NCBI GenBank assembly: GCA_014706295.1
Contig: JACSVZ010000004.1
Coordinates: 93,721,333 to 93,785,332, forward strand
DNA from: Lycocorax pyrrhopterus obiensis
Lineage: Eukaryota; Chordata; Aves; Passeriformes; Paradisaeidae
Length of the DNA stretch: 64,000 nt
Reading direction: 5' to 3'
The notes beneath the pieces are model-generated. The model ran no database searches, was not told where the DNA came from, and worked only from the letters and a program-made list of their open reading frames with translations. Below are positions 39,866 to 50,061 of the stretch, piece after piece. Position numbers and translations under genes: made by a program. The stretch's first letter is position 1, and each line of letters begins with the position of its first letter.

Positions 39866-40950
39866 TATGAAAAGGGGAGACTGACTCAAACCCTTAGTGT
39901 TTGATTTGTCTGTCAGTGCCCCAGGAAAGCTGAGACCCTTGTGCCCGACCTGTCTGTTGGTGTCCCTTTGGGGCGCTTTGTGGGACCCTTCACTAAGCAG
40001 TCCTGCTGGATCAGAGGGTGGTTTCACTGACTTATTCAGGGTCACACCCCAAAAAGAGAAAGCCCTTCCTGAGTCCCACACGTTTACCTACTGCCAGGGA
40101 GTGCTAGCCCCTTTGAAGGACTCACATTAACAGTTTACAGAATAATACTCTTCATTAATAAAATTGTGACAGATTAAGGTTTGAGGATTGCCAGTGACAG
40201 TATCTGTCTGCAAAAATATATTCAAAGCAGTACACTAATTCAAAACACTATACAGACAAGCTCTATTCCCCAATGAAAACCAGTTTGAGGTAATCATCCA
40301 GCATGCAGAGAACATAGTTCTTACCAAATAGGTGTTCGTACGGGGGAGACAGGTTCAGCAGTTCCCAGAAGCTCTGATGGAGTCTTCTGCCAACTTCTCC
40401 CCATTCTTAACTAACTTCTGTTACCATTTCTTAATGTTTTAGGTGGAGCTTGAGTGGCTTTACTCCTACATCTTACTCAGTGAGGGGTGCTAGTACCCCG
40501 GGGGCAGATACCTCAATATAGTACCTGAGATAACCTTGGGACTGGGGACGTGCATCAGTCCAAGGAGAGTGATTTTGTCATCATTGCTGGTTCAACAGAA
40601 GGACATCTTCCTTTATCTCCCATGGTTTTCAGCTGCTGTGTGGCTTATCAGCTGGAAAGTACCAGTGAGTTCCCTCTTCTGCAAGGGTTTTGACAGAGCC
40701 TGGCCTTGGTGTCTCCACTCTGCTCCACCCTCCATTTAGGTGCTTTAGATTGTATCATGTGGGGGAGATTGGATATCCCAACAGTGTTCTATCCAGGGAG
40801 CAGCAACTGTATTTTTCCTTCTAAGTTCCGTACCATTATCTTTTTGCTCCCAGTCATGTTCCGGCTTATGTCAAAGCCTTTCATTTTGTGTCACATTCTG
40901 ACAAAAGAGGATTTCTGGTGCAGAGTGTTTGGCTCTTGAAGAGAGCATAA
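39866..40950 (-). mobile_element. Probable endogenous retrovirus LTR (solo)
   Basis: A block of about 1.1 kb, clearly more GC-rich than its surroundings. It has the layout of an avian LTR: a GC-rich left part with 'gctagcccctttgaaggact', then 'ttcattaataaaattgtgac', whose complement contains an AATAAA-like polyadenylation region. Then come 'gtatctgtctgcaaaaatat', 'agaacatagttcttaccaaa' and 'gacaggttcagcagttccca', and a GC-rich right part. I recognise the pattern from avian LTR families but not a family name. Minus-strand sense is inferred from the polyadenylation-like site. Ends are approximate, and no convincing terminal TG...CA or target duplication was found. No internal gag, pol or env is nearby. 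Confidence 0.5.
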
Positions 40951-41689
40951 AAATGATGTAGGGAGAGAGCTGTGCAGATACCTGCCCCCTAAGTGATTTT
41001 TTTCCTACACTATTTCATTTTATTCAGCTCATTTCAGTGCAGAAAGAAATCAGACTTTGCAAACTGTGAGCGTGGTGGTTCTCTAGGCAGCCCTAATACG
41101 TTATATTGAGAAATACCGGCAGAATTCTTCCTCAAGATGTTGAAAAAACTTGTTTAATTTCCAGTGACATTTTTACAAGTGTTTACATAATGTACAGTAG
41201 TTTCATTTGTTTAATGCAGCCAAGAAGCTGGAGAGGCAATTTTTCTAGCGTGATGTAATCAGAACTGCCACTGCTTTTTTCCTTGGGGAAAAAGAAATCC
41301 TACCAAATGTATGTACCATATTAGAGACTTCAGAAACATGAATTACTTGACAGATTGTTAGTCTCTAGCCTGTAAACACATTTAGAGTATTTTTTAAAGA
41401 CATATTAGCTACCTGATAGAATGTAATAACTCCAAAGGGTTTTACTTCAGTGTGCTGTATAGATACAGCTAGGGTCTTTAAATACAACAGAAAATAATAT
41501 ATCTTTCAGCCAAAGGGAAAGCAGCAGTTGCCTCAGAGGTGTTGCAGTTTGTTTTACGCATCCTTGTAAATCAACATTTGTCTTCTTTAGAGCTGCAACC
41601 AGGAATGCGTCAACAGCAAAATTTTCACTGTAACAGTTTAAAACATCTCTTTGGTAGCAGAGGTAAGATTTATTTGAGTACATGGTGTA
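40951..41689. other. AT-rich spacer, nothing recognised
   Basis: About 740 bp of unassigned sequence between the probable LTR and the next CR1. Small frames on both strands (41447-41739) overlap the CR1 start and are not genes. Confidence 0.45.
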
Positions 41690-41900
41690 ATGGTATTCTT
41701 CCCTGTGAGAGTGGTGAGGCTCTGGAACAGGTTTCCTGAAGAAGTTGTGGATGCCCCAGTCCTGGAAGTGCTCAAGGCCAGGTTAAATGGGGTCCTGGGC
41801 AACCTGGTCTAGTGGAAGGTGTCCCTACCCATGGCAGATGTGTTGGTACTCGATGATCTTTAAGGTCCCTTCCAATACAAAGCATTCTATGATTCTATAA
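41690..41900 (+). mobile_element. CR1 LINE 3' ~210 bp
   Basis: Sense-strand CR1 end. It contains 'gagagtggtgaggctctgga' and 'cctgaagaagttgtggatgc' (ORF2 C-terminus), 'aacctggtctagtggaaggt' and 'gatgatctttaaggtccctt', then the tail ATTCTATGATTCTAT at 41884-41898. It is fairly close to the usual consensus, so probably one of the younger CR1 copies here. Confidence 0.93.
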
Positions 41901-42294
41901 TCTGTAACTCAGTTTTCTTCATTAGAGCTAGTTGTCTACATTCCCCTTATAGCATACTGAAGATGCGATTCTTCTAATCTTATGTCTATGATAGATTAGA
42001 TGTGCCACATCCTAGAATGTTTCTCTCTGCTGATAGTAACCAGGATTACTATTACAAATAGCTCCGAAACTATACATAAGTGTTTCATTATGGTGAAGCA
42101 CACCAGGTAACCTCATGTCTCATGCATCCTTTCCAGTGCCTGCAGAATGTAACTGGAAGAGTAAGCATGTAAGGCTACATGAATGGGAGGCAGACTGGCT
42201 AATTGCCTGGAGACAAAAGCTTGCCTTTAAAGAATTAATGTAACATTTATGTTTGTTAAATTATGCTTTAATTTGAATTGGATTGTTTTTAGCC
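41901..42294. other. Spacer, nothing recognised
   Basis: About 390 bp of unassigned AT-rich sequence between two CR1 pieces in opposite orientation. Confidence 0.45.
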
Positions 42295-42536
42295 TCACAG
42301 AATCACAGAATATGCTGAGTTGGAAGGCACCCACGAGGACCACTGAAGTCCAAATCATAGTCCTTCACAACACCATCCCCAAGAGTCACACCATGGGCCC
42401 GAGAGCACTGTCCAAATTCTTCTTGAGTTCTGTCAGGCTTGGTTCTGTGACCACTTCCCGGGAGGAGTCTGTTTCAGTGCCCAACCACCCTCTGGGTGAA
42501 GAACCTTTTCCTAATATCCAACCATCCTCACTCTAA
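42295..42536 (-). mobile_element. CR1 LINE 3' ~240 bp
   Basis: The tail complement (CACAGAATCACAGAATATGC) at 42296-42315 is followed by 'gagttggaaggcacccacga'. The 3' UTR and ORF2 end then follow, with 'gaccacttcccgggaggagt' and 'gggtgaagaaccttttccta'. The sequence differs from the copies at 3.0 and 39.0 kb, so it belongs to another CR1 subfamily. The 95-codon plus-strand frame at 42249-42536 is antisense CR1. Confidence 0.9.
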
Positions 42537-45500
42537 TGGAGGATTACCTTGAATGCAAGAGTGAAGAGGTGCTGTTGCTTACTGCTTAAAGCTGGAAATT
42601 TTCTGATGAGAATCTTCAATTATAGGTTTAAAAATCAACAGAGGTGGTTTAACTGAAAATTTTCAACTAATTGGGGGTGGAATGGAACTCACACATTTAT
42701 CAGGAAATAATTTTAGACTCCTAATTAGACTTTCAAACTTGATGCAGTATCATCTTTAATTATAACCCTCTTTATAACGGCTTGTTATTCATTTATGTAC
42801 ATAGAATTGCTTCCTTATTGCCTGATTGAGAAACTTCAGTTGGTAATTATTCTCAATTATTTGATGTGTGACTTAAGCTTTGAATCAAGTGACCAAATAT
42901 AGATAAATAGTGACATTTAATATGCATGGTCTCAAGCTTCCAAAATGCTATCCTATCTGGCCTCCAACTGTTGTCCTAGGAAGGCGTGTGTCAAATCTGC
43001 TAGATCCATGTGGATATCTTAAAAATAATAAGCTGTTTCAAATGGCAATAGATGCCTATTTTTGGCACCTGAAGGGAGCCCTTACAATATACAAGGCTAC
43101 TTTCAGATAAATGCAATTACAACTACAGATATTCTAATTAGGGGTTATTTTATTGCCAAGGCTTGCATATTGCACTTTGTAATAAAAGAGCCATGCAAAA
43201 TAAAAAGCTGCATGATGCAATAGATATTCTTTCCTGAACACGATCTTCCTAATACTATTTACCCTTATATTCAAAGTAAACTTCCAACATATTTCCTCTC
43301 CATATCTACTTTGCATTTTCTCCATATTTTCTACACCGTAATAGTCTGATTCTTTTATTAACACCAAGCTATGACAAGTTAATACTGTTTATTTAAAAAA
43401 ATGTTACTCTATGATGCCTCCTTTGATAACATCCTTTTAACTGATTATATTCAATTCTATTTGAAAAAAGGAAAGGAAAAATTAAATTCAGAAATAGTAG
43501 AGTGTAATGGTGCTCACTACCTTGAAGTTAGCAAGTGCTGGTTTAAATAATTTGAGAATTCAGACCATGCTTCATGAAGTCAGAGCCTGCTTCAATCAGA
43601 ATCCTCAATTCCTCAGCACTCTGAGTTGTTAAGGTCACTGCACAAAGCACTTGGAAGGACTGTAACTTGCTGATAGTAGGAATGAGATTCTCCGCTAAAT
43701 TCTCTGAGAGCAGACACCTGAATGCTTTTGATGAAATATGGAAAAGCTACATCTAAGCTTGGAATTGAAATTTAAAAGGATTTTAGAAGACATTTTCATA
43801 CCATTTTATTTTCCTTCCAGTGCTTTAATGTCTTGGGGTTTAAAATTGGTCTTTGAACTAGGAAATAAAAGACTGTTGTTCAGGGAACATGGAAAAAAAT
43901 ACCTGCAAAAGTTGATAAAAGAGCACTAGGAAAATGGAAACATGGCACCAGTCTGTTCTCCTGGTTATGAGGACATGCAAAATAATCTGTTTTGGAAATC
44001 ACATGGTACCTGTAATGGGGCTGTTGTGCATACGTATTTATAAAAAAATGTCGACATATTTGTTGATTATTTGGAGAAATTATTTCAGAGTTTAATTGTC
44101 ATATTTATGTTAAGCTTTAACTTTCAGGCTTCAGTTTCTATAAGTAAATTCTAAGATATCTGAGAATTATGTAGTTGTCTATCTCTTTGCTATTTCTCTC
44201 TCTCTGCATTTGCCATCTGCTTTTTTTAGTGGAAAATCTTGAACCTTCACATTAAATCTGCATTTAAAAAAGTGAAGAAAACAACAAATGCTTAATTTTA
44301 GCCTACATTGATGTTTGCTTAATCTTATCAAAATGCTTCAGAAAGAATAATATGAGTCAAAGATGGGTTTGCCAGTTTTGATAAAGTTTTCCCACTTTAC
44401 AGGTAAGGAAAACTGATAAAAATGGAAAAGTATGTCTCAGGCAGTTCAAAACTGTATTGCAGACCTCTCTTTTACATTTATTAAACATACAAAAATGTTT
44501 ATTGTTTTGGTAGTTACAAAACACATTGCTTGTTCTTTGTTTCTTATTTTTGTGTGTGACCTAAAAATGCTTTGGAGATACAGAATGAAGTTAACCCTAA
44601 TGATGCTTTTATTTTTAATTTCAGTTTTCAACAGTAAACACTTTGGGTCAGAAGCTGCCTTGCAATTCTTCAATTGTACAATACCTGATATAATGACCAA
44701 TAGTAAGATTTGTAGGTATATCACAGTACAAATAAAAAGGAAGAATCTCTTAATGCAATATTGAAATATTAACTATTAACACAGGGAGAATTTCCTGTAT
44801 TATATTCATACTAACAAATATTATTATATGAGCCAGCCTTTCTACAAGGACGGAATGCAGAACAGACCCATTACATTACTTACTCTCCAGCTGAATAACT
44901 AACAAAACCCAAAAAGTTGTTTGGATGTAGTACTAGCCTGGATGACTCTTTCCCTGTATCATGGTGGGAACTGTAACACAGTCTCGTTCTGTCTAGTTCA
45001 GACACAGCCTGTATACCATAAGATTTCATTCACATTTAAAATTATTTAAGTTTGACAAAAAATTGAGTTTTGTACTCCATACAAGTTTTTGGGGTTTGTC
45101 TTTCAAGCATCTCCTCACTCTCTGAGGACCGAGACAGTAGATACAGGTATTGACATGACAGGTCTCAATCTTCTTTGTATAATCCATTATCATCTATTGA
45201 TTCATGGTTTTAATTTCTAGTGGCTTGAAGTGATGGGCTAGATTGTTAAGGCAACTTTAAAATTCTGTATGCATCAAGAAATATATAGATAGTACAAATA
45301 GTTACTGAATTCCATTTTTAACCCTACATGGAATTTTACAGAGTAACTGGTATGAACTTTTTTTTTTTTTTTAATTTGGGGCTGCATTGGTAAACAATTT
45401 CACAGAATTCTGTAGCTGTGGCTACACTGACCATTGGAGCTGTATGTGCTCTTCCAAGACAGTAGCAGTGCCACTGTCTTGCAGAATTTTGCTTTGAGCT

Positions 45501-46810
45501 TACACATAGCTCGGCTTTAAATACAGCAGCCAAACTGTATTGCCTAATTTAGACTTTATGCTTATTTTTGTAAGCCCAGCAGGAGAATTCAGTTAGATTC
45601 AACTACCAAAGACTAAACAGAAATTTAAGGAATGTAGGAACTGCTATACTGTGTCAAACCTGAGATTTGGTGTCCTCTTTCAGCAGTGTCTGGTGCCAGA
45701 GAGTTCAGCTGAAAGTGCCAGAATTCTCTAAAGATTTTTTCATGGGGAAATGTCTTCCCCCCAGTCTGACTAAGGTGCATATGCACTGTGTTCAAGGTTT
45801 TAGCCCTCAGAGTAATATTATTTCAGCTGAAACAATCCCTTTACCCTTGTTTTGCATTTTGATGTCACCAATTTCCCTTTGATGTTGTATAATGAGAAAT
45901 GAGCCCCAGAGAAGTTGCCATTATATGGTGGTCCTCTACATTCCTTAACCTACATAAGATCCTTTCTAAAAACTTATGTTTGTAGTTTGTATTGTACAAG
46001 TTTCAACTGTGCCAACTAGGTTTCAGGATACTGTTACCTGTTGTGATGGAATTTAACCATTAGTTTTAGCATGGATCTGTGAAATAATTTGCTGTTTTAT
46101 AAGTCTGATTTCTTGGAATATCCCAACTTCTACAAAGACTTCTGTTAAATTCTGCTGTATCTAATGGAATTAGATGACCTGAACTGAGTGCATTTTCCCA
46201 GATGATGAGGGATAATCACTTCATATAACAGCATTAAAATATTTAATTTCCTTCTCTGTTTATGAGGGATTGTAAAAAGCTCCTTCAGTGAATTCTGCTG
46301 TAAGTGTGATTGCTAAGCATGTGAAACATTGTAAAAGACTTTTTCTATGTTATATAAAGCATTGTTTTATGGGAATCCAGACATTTTCTGTGTGACTTTC
46401 CGATTATGATGCAGAATCCATCAGAAGATAAAACTGGATTGCAATCAAATCTTTTTAGTTTCCAGTCTGGGGTAGATTTAAAATTGTGAAGACTGTTCTC
46501 AGGCAAGAAAGCTTGCACTGTTGTAATTTCATGAGAATTTCTATATCATAATGGCATGCCTCAATATAATGTTATTTCATGAGATAATTTGTCTATCATT
46601 CCTGAACGTTTTGAAAAATCCCTCATTCCAGCTGCCTCAGTCTGACAGCCTGGCAAGCTTCGTTCTGTCAAAAAATGCAATTTGTCAAAGAGGACTTCAG
46701 CTTCCATGAGCAAGTTCTGAGACCTCACTGAACAGAACAGTTGGGTAACAGAAAAACGGAGCAGGGGTAAAAGCAGTAGTTTTTCTAAGAAAAACAAGCA
46801 AGAGGTGCAG
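42537..46810. other. AT-rich unique sequence, nothing recognised
   Basis: Over 4 kb without a recognised element. A T-run lies at about 45359-45373. Open frames of about 110 and 92 codons overlap antisense at 44432-44764. Neither has a domain and both are rich in Ile, Leu and Lys, as expected from AT-rich DNA. Confidence 0.5.
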
Positions 46811-46820
46811 AATACTTACC
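46811..46820 (-). other. Consensus splice-donor-like site (minus strand)
   Basis: On the minus strand this reads G|GTAAGTATT, a near-perfect vertebrate 5' splice site, about 330 bp downstream (in minus sense) of the CpG-rich patch at 47147-47325. A minus-strand transcript starting at that patch could use it to end a first exon. Isolated donor consensus sites are common by chance, so this is only suggestive. Confidence 0.25.
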
Positions 46821-47146
46821 CTTAGCCCTGGGAGTGGTGCACCGTAGTGGGCTATGGAACCAAGCCCTGTGATAACAAAGATATTAAAATGACCGGGTAA
46901 GCAGTGCTATTTCCAGATCTTTTGTATGTGCACACATAATTAATTTCCTTTGCCTTCTGCTGGATTCAGGTTTAAATTTCCAGGCTTCCACGTGTTTTCC
47001 TAAACTAGATATCAAATTCACATCCGCATTTTTGAACCTAACGTGGAACTTTCTCAGAGGTCTGAATGGAGAATCAAAACGACGTGTTTCTACAAAGTGG
47101 TGGTTTAAAGGTAAAGATTTCTTTTTTGTTTTGTTTTTGTTTTTGG

Positions 47147-47325
47147 CGACCGATTGAGAACTGTTAAATGACGTCAGCAGGAGGTTTGGGGATCCCCGCA
47201 GGACGCGGTTGCCCTGTGTGGCCGCTCGAGGCCGCTGTTTCTCCGCAGAGATGCTCTGGCAGACGGGAGGAGTGTCCGGCTCCCGCCAGCAAACCGCTTC
47301 CAGCTCGTGGCAAAGAGACTAAACG
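47147..47325. promoter_or_regulatory. Isolated CpG-rich patch, possible promoter
   Basis: This 179-bp segment has 16 CpG dinucleotides and clearly elevated G+C, whereas the surrounding tens of kilobases are AT-rich and CpG-poor. It contains a perfect CRE palindrome near its left end and GC-rich runs such as 'gatccccgcaggacgcggtt'. Moderately CpG-containing sequence extends left to about 46840. A 65-codon plus-strand frame (47168-47365) crosses it but has no known domain. An acceptor-like sequence (CTGTTTCTCCGCAG) ends at about 47248. It could be the promoter or first exon of a noncoding RNA or of a gene whose body lies outside the window, an enhancer, or a GC-rich repeat. The direction is undecided. 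Confidence 0.4.
47169..47176. promoter_or_regulatory. Perfect CRE palindrome
   Basis: TGACGTCA, the full cAMP-response element bound by CREB/ATF family factors, sits inside the CpG-rich patch. Full CREs in CpG-rich promoters are typically functional in vertebrates. Here occupancy is an inference from sequence and context only. Confidence 0.45.
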
Positions 47326-49174
47326 TGCTTGTACCTTCAGGAACAGCTACACTGATTATTTCTGATTTGTTTCTTCTTTTTAAAAAAAATTATTTAACGG
47401 TAAGACCTAGGTTTTGGTGTCTGGCTGAGCAGCCCTATCACAATTTAATTCTGAAAACAGGAAAAATTTACTTCATTTCCTTGAACTGTAAAGCATCTCA
47501 GAACAAATGGACACTGTTGCTGTTTTGTTTGCTATAATGCAAAGTCAAATTTGGTATCCTTTTTACAAATGTTTGTTTAGTTTAAATATTTTTAATCTGA
47601 AAAAGAAAATAAGATGCTTTTTATTGCAAAACATGTGAAAGATCTTGATTTTAAAAAATTGTATCAAATTTGAGGTGCCAGTCAAAGGTAAGCTTATATT
47701 GCTTATAACAGTCCAGTGCAGTCCTGGTTATAAACTCACTGAAGAAATTTATTCTGACAAGACAAACATCTTAAAAACTTCTCCCAGTTGGTTCTGAACT
47801 TCCTGTGGTAAATGAGAAAAACATTATTACAGTGGAAAGTTCAGGATGAGAAAAAGCACTCCTTCTTGCATGATTTCCCAGAAGGTTAAGTTTGCTTCTT
47901 CCCAGTGTTCAGTTAATGCCACAAATGTGCATCACCTGGCAAAACAAACACATCAACCCTAACAGGAGCCACTCCATAGCTCTCAGTATGTATTTTATAT
48001 TGGTGTCATAGGATTGTGCAGCTGCCTGCAAAGTCACACCAATCATTGTGCTGCAGAACAGGACAGTGAGGACAGGGGGCAAAGGCAGGGGAGCTTCACC
48101 AATAGAAAGCAGAGTCCATCTGCATCAGCCCCACAACCTGTGTGTTCTTAACTGAGGAGACAGGAGAGTCATTTTCAGCCCAGTCCAACAAATGAGCACT
48201 GGAAAACACTGTTCACAAATCAGCATGATGGAGCCTAGAAATACCAGTAAGGAATGGCGTAAGGAAACATGGACAAGATTACCAAATCTAAGAATACCAG
48301 CGTGGAGGTGGACAGAATGGACCTCAGCTACCTGAGTACAATAAAGGCAGTTGGAAGTGGGTCTCTGAAGTATCAAACTTTTACATTAGAGTCAAGGTTT
48401 TATATTAATTACATAATTATATATATATTATATATATTATATATATATAATATATTGTTCCCAGAATGTTCAGCAGAGTGCATTACTGATCAGTTTGTAA
48501 ATGCTTTAAAATAAATATTGGGAGACGAAAGCCCCAAAACTTGAAAATCAGACAAAGTTATAAACAAGTGTCAAAACCTCACAGAAGCATTGCAGTCAAC
48601 ATTAATCACAGGAAGAAGAAAATGCTTCAAAACTAAGGATTCTAAATCTCCTGATAAGTTACTAAAGTACAACGAAAGCATTTACCCCTTCCATTTGTTT
48701 ATGGCTGTGGAAGGGACACCTCTCACTGCCCTTCACTCCATCCTTACTTTCATGTGGGAGATTTCTCTTGCATACATTTTAAAAATATCATTTTATTTTG
48801 TTAGTTTTCCTGCTATTTTATATTTAAGGAACAATAGCTGTATGTATTTTTTTCACTTTAAAAATGGATATTGCACTGTGTTTTTTTCTTGTTTTCTTCA
48901 GGTAATACTGATCTTCTATCGTTAGTATATTCCTTTAAAATTCATAAAGGCAAGTGCATATATGTGTTAGTTCTCTGCTCAATTTCAGATTATCTATTGC
49001 ATAAACTCAATTATATATTTTTAAACTAACAGGTGTTAAGGAATTTCTTACCCTGAATTTTGTAAGCTCATTTAGCTCTGCATTTTTCTAGAAAACTGTT
49101 TTCTCTCCAAGTCCTTCCTCCAGTGTACTTGCAAGACCCTGCCTTTCATTATATCACTATTTAGTGTACAAACA
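47326..49174. other. AT-rich unique sequence
   Basis: No element or exon recognised other than the AT dinucleotide tract listed separately. A 111-codon plus-strand frame (48590-48925) is rich in Phe, Leu and Tyr and has no domain. Confidence 0.5.
48415..48456. repeat. (AT)n / TATATTA microsatellite
   Basis: About 42 bases of nearly pure A/T alternation with several overlapping palindromes. It is length-unstable, AT-rich, low-complexity DNA. Confidence 0.9.
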
Positions 49175-49451
49175 AATCACAGAGTTACAGAATGACTGAG
49201 ATGGAAATGGACCTCTGGAGGTCAGTTTATACAGCTTCCCCAGCTCAGCCAGGGCCAAGGATCGCCAAGGATGGAGACTTCACAACTTCTCTGGTCAACC
49301 TGTGCCAGTGTTAGACCACCCTCACAGTGACAAAGTGTTCCCTGTTGTTCAGACAGAGGCTCCTGCATTACACTTTGTGCCCATTGCTTCTGATCCTGGC
49401 ACTGGGTACCACTCGAAAGAGCCTGGCTGTGTCCTCTTTGCACCTTCACTT
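49175..49451 (-). mobile_element. CR1 LINE 3' ~280 bp
   Basis: The tail complement (AATCACAGAGTTACAGAATG) is followed by 'gaaatggacctctggaggtc', then 'cccagctcagccagggccaa' and the ORF2-end region with 'ccctcacagtgacaaagtgt' and 'tgcccattgcttctgatcct'. This matches the CR1 subfamily in which the 3' UTR has 'cctctggaggtcat'. 5'-truncated; the minus-strand 98-codon frame here is a repeat by-product. Confidence 0.9.
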
Positions 49452-49454
49452 TAG

Positions 49455-49558
49455 ATGTATGTATGTATATACATAGATATATGTGCGTGTGTGTAATATA
49501 TATATACAAACACATCATATATATGCAACATATATAATATACTATATATTATATATAG
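49455..49558. repeat. TGTA/TG/TA compound microsatellite
   Basis: A compound simple repeat made of ATGT units, a short TG run and long TA-rich stretches, beginning a few bases after the CR1. Alternating purine-pyrimidine sequence here could adopt Z-DNA or cruciform structures. Confidence 0.9.
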
Positions 49559-49592
49559 GAGGGTTCTGCATGCAATCATAAGCTTGTTGAAA

Positions 49593-49630
49593 GGTGGTGT
49601 GGGTGTGGGTGTGGGTGTGGGTGGGGGAGG
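49593..49630 (+). repeat. (GGGTGT)n repeat, G-quadruplex motif
   Basis: Four perfectly spaced GGG runs (49601, 49607, 49613, 49619) separated by TGT, followed by a GGGGG run at 49623-49627. This satisfies the G3+N1-7 four-run quadruplex rule on the plus strand. It resembles but is not the telomeric repeat (which is GGGTTA). Confidence 0.88.
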
Positions 49631-49929
49631 ACTGCTAGCTAGGTGATTAGAGGACTTACAGGGTTACTACTTCTAGAATAACTGGCTTTTTAAGAGACTT
49701 GCGTGAGATTTTCGTTGGCATGTTTTGTGTTAGTTAAAAGCACTGCGAGTCAAATTTATTCTCAAATTATTTGGGCAGAGGAGGGAATTACTAAATCTGG
49801 GGTTATTGTGTGGTTTACAAGAAGTGGTGCACCTCCTGGTTTTTTAGTCTAAGAGTTGTTTTCTGGCCCAAGGTCACAGACAGAGGGCTGAATTCAGAAG
49901 TGAAACTGATGATGGTGTAAGACATATAC
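49631..49929. other. Spacer, nothing recognised
   Basis: About 300 bp of unassigned sequence between the G-rich repeat and a CR1 end. Confidence 0.4.
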
Positions 49930-50061
49930 AGATGATTCAAAAGGCGTGTGAATGTGGCACTTGGGAATACGGTCTAGTGGTGAACACGGTGCTGCTGCAT
50001 TAATGGTTGGACTCAACGATCTCAGGTGTCTTTTCCAACCTTAATGATTCTATGATTCTTT
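49930..50061 (+). mobile_element. CR1 LINE 3' ~130 bp
   Basis: Sense-strand end of the same CR1 subfamily as the copy at 1-251: 'cacttgggaatacggtctag', 'tgctgcattaatggttggac', 'tctcaggtgtcttttccaac' and the tail TGATTCTATGATTCT at 50044-50058. It is much less diverged than the copy at the left edge. Confidence 0.93.

Noticed and set aside
44432..44764. Antisense pair of frames (110 and 92 codons)
   Set aside because: Both are Ile/Leu/Lys-rich products of AT-rich sequence with no repeat or protein similarity that I recognise.
47168..47365. 65-codon frame as a protein-coding first exon
   Set aside because: No domain, no signal peptide, and open only because the patch is GC-rich; the regulatory interpretation fits better.
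49593..49630. Interstitial telomeric repeat
   Set aside because: The unit is GGGTGT, not GGGTTA; it is a G-rich microsatellite.
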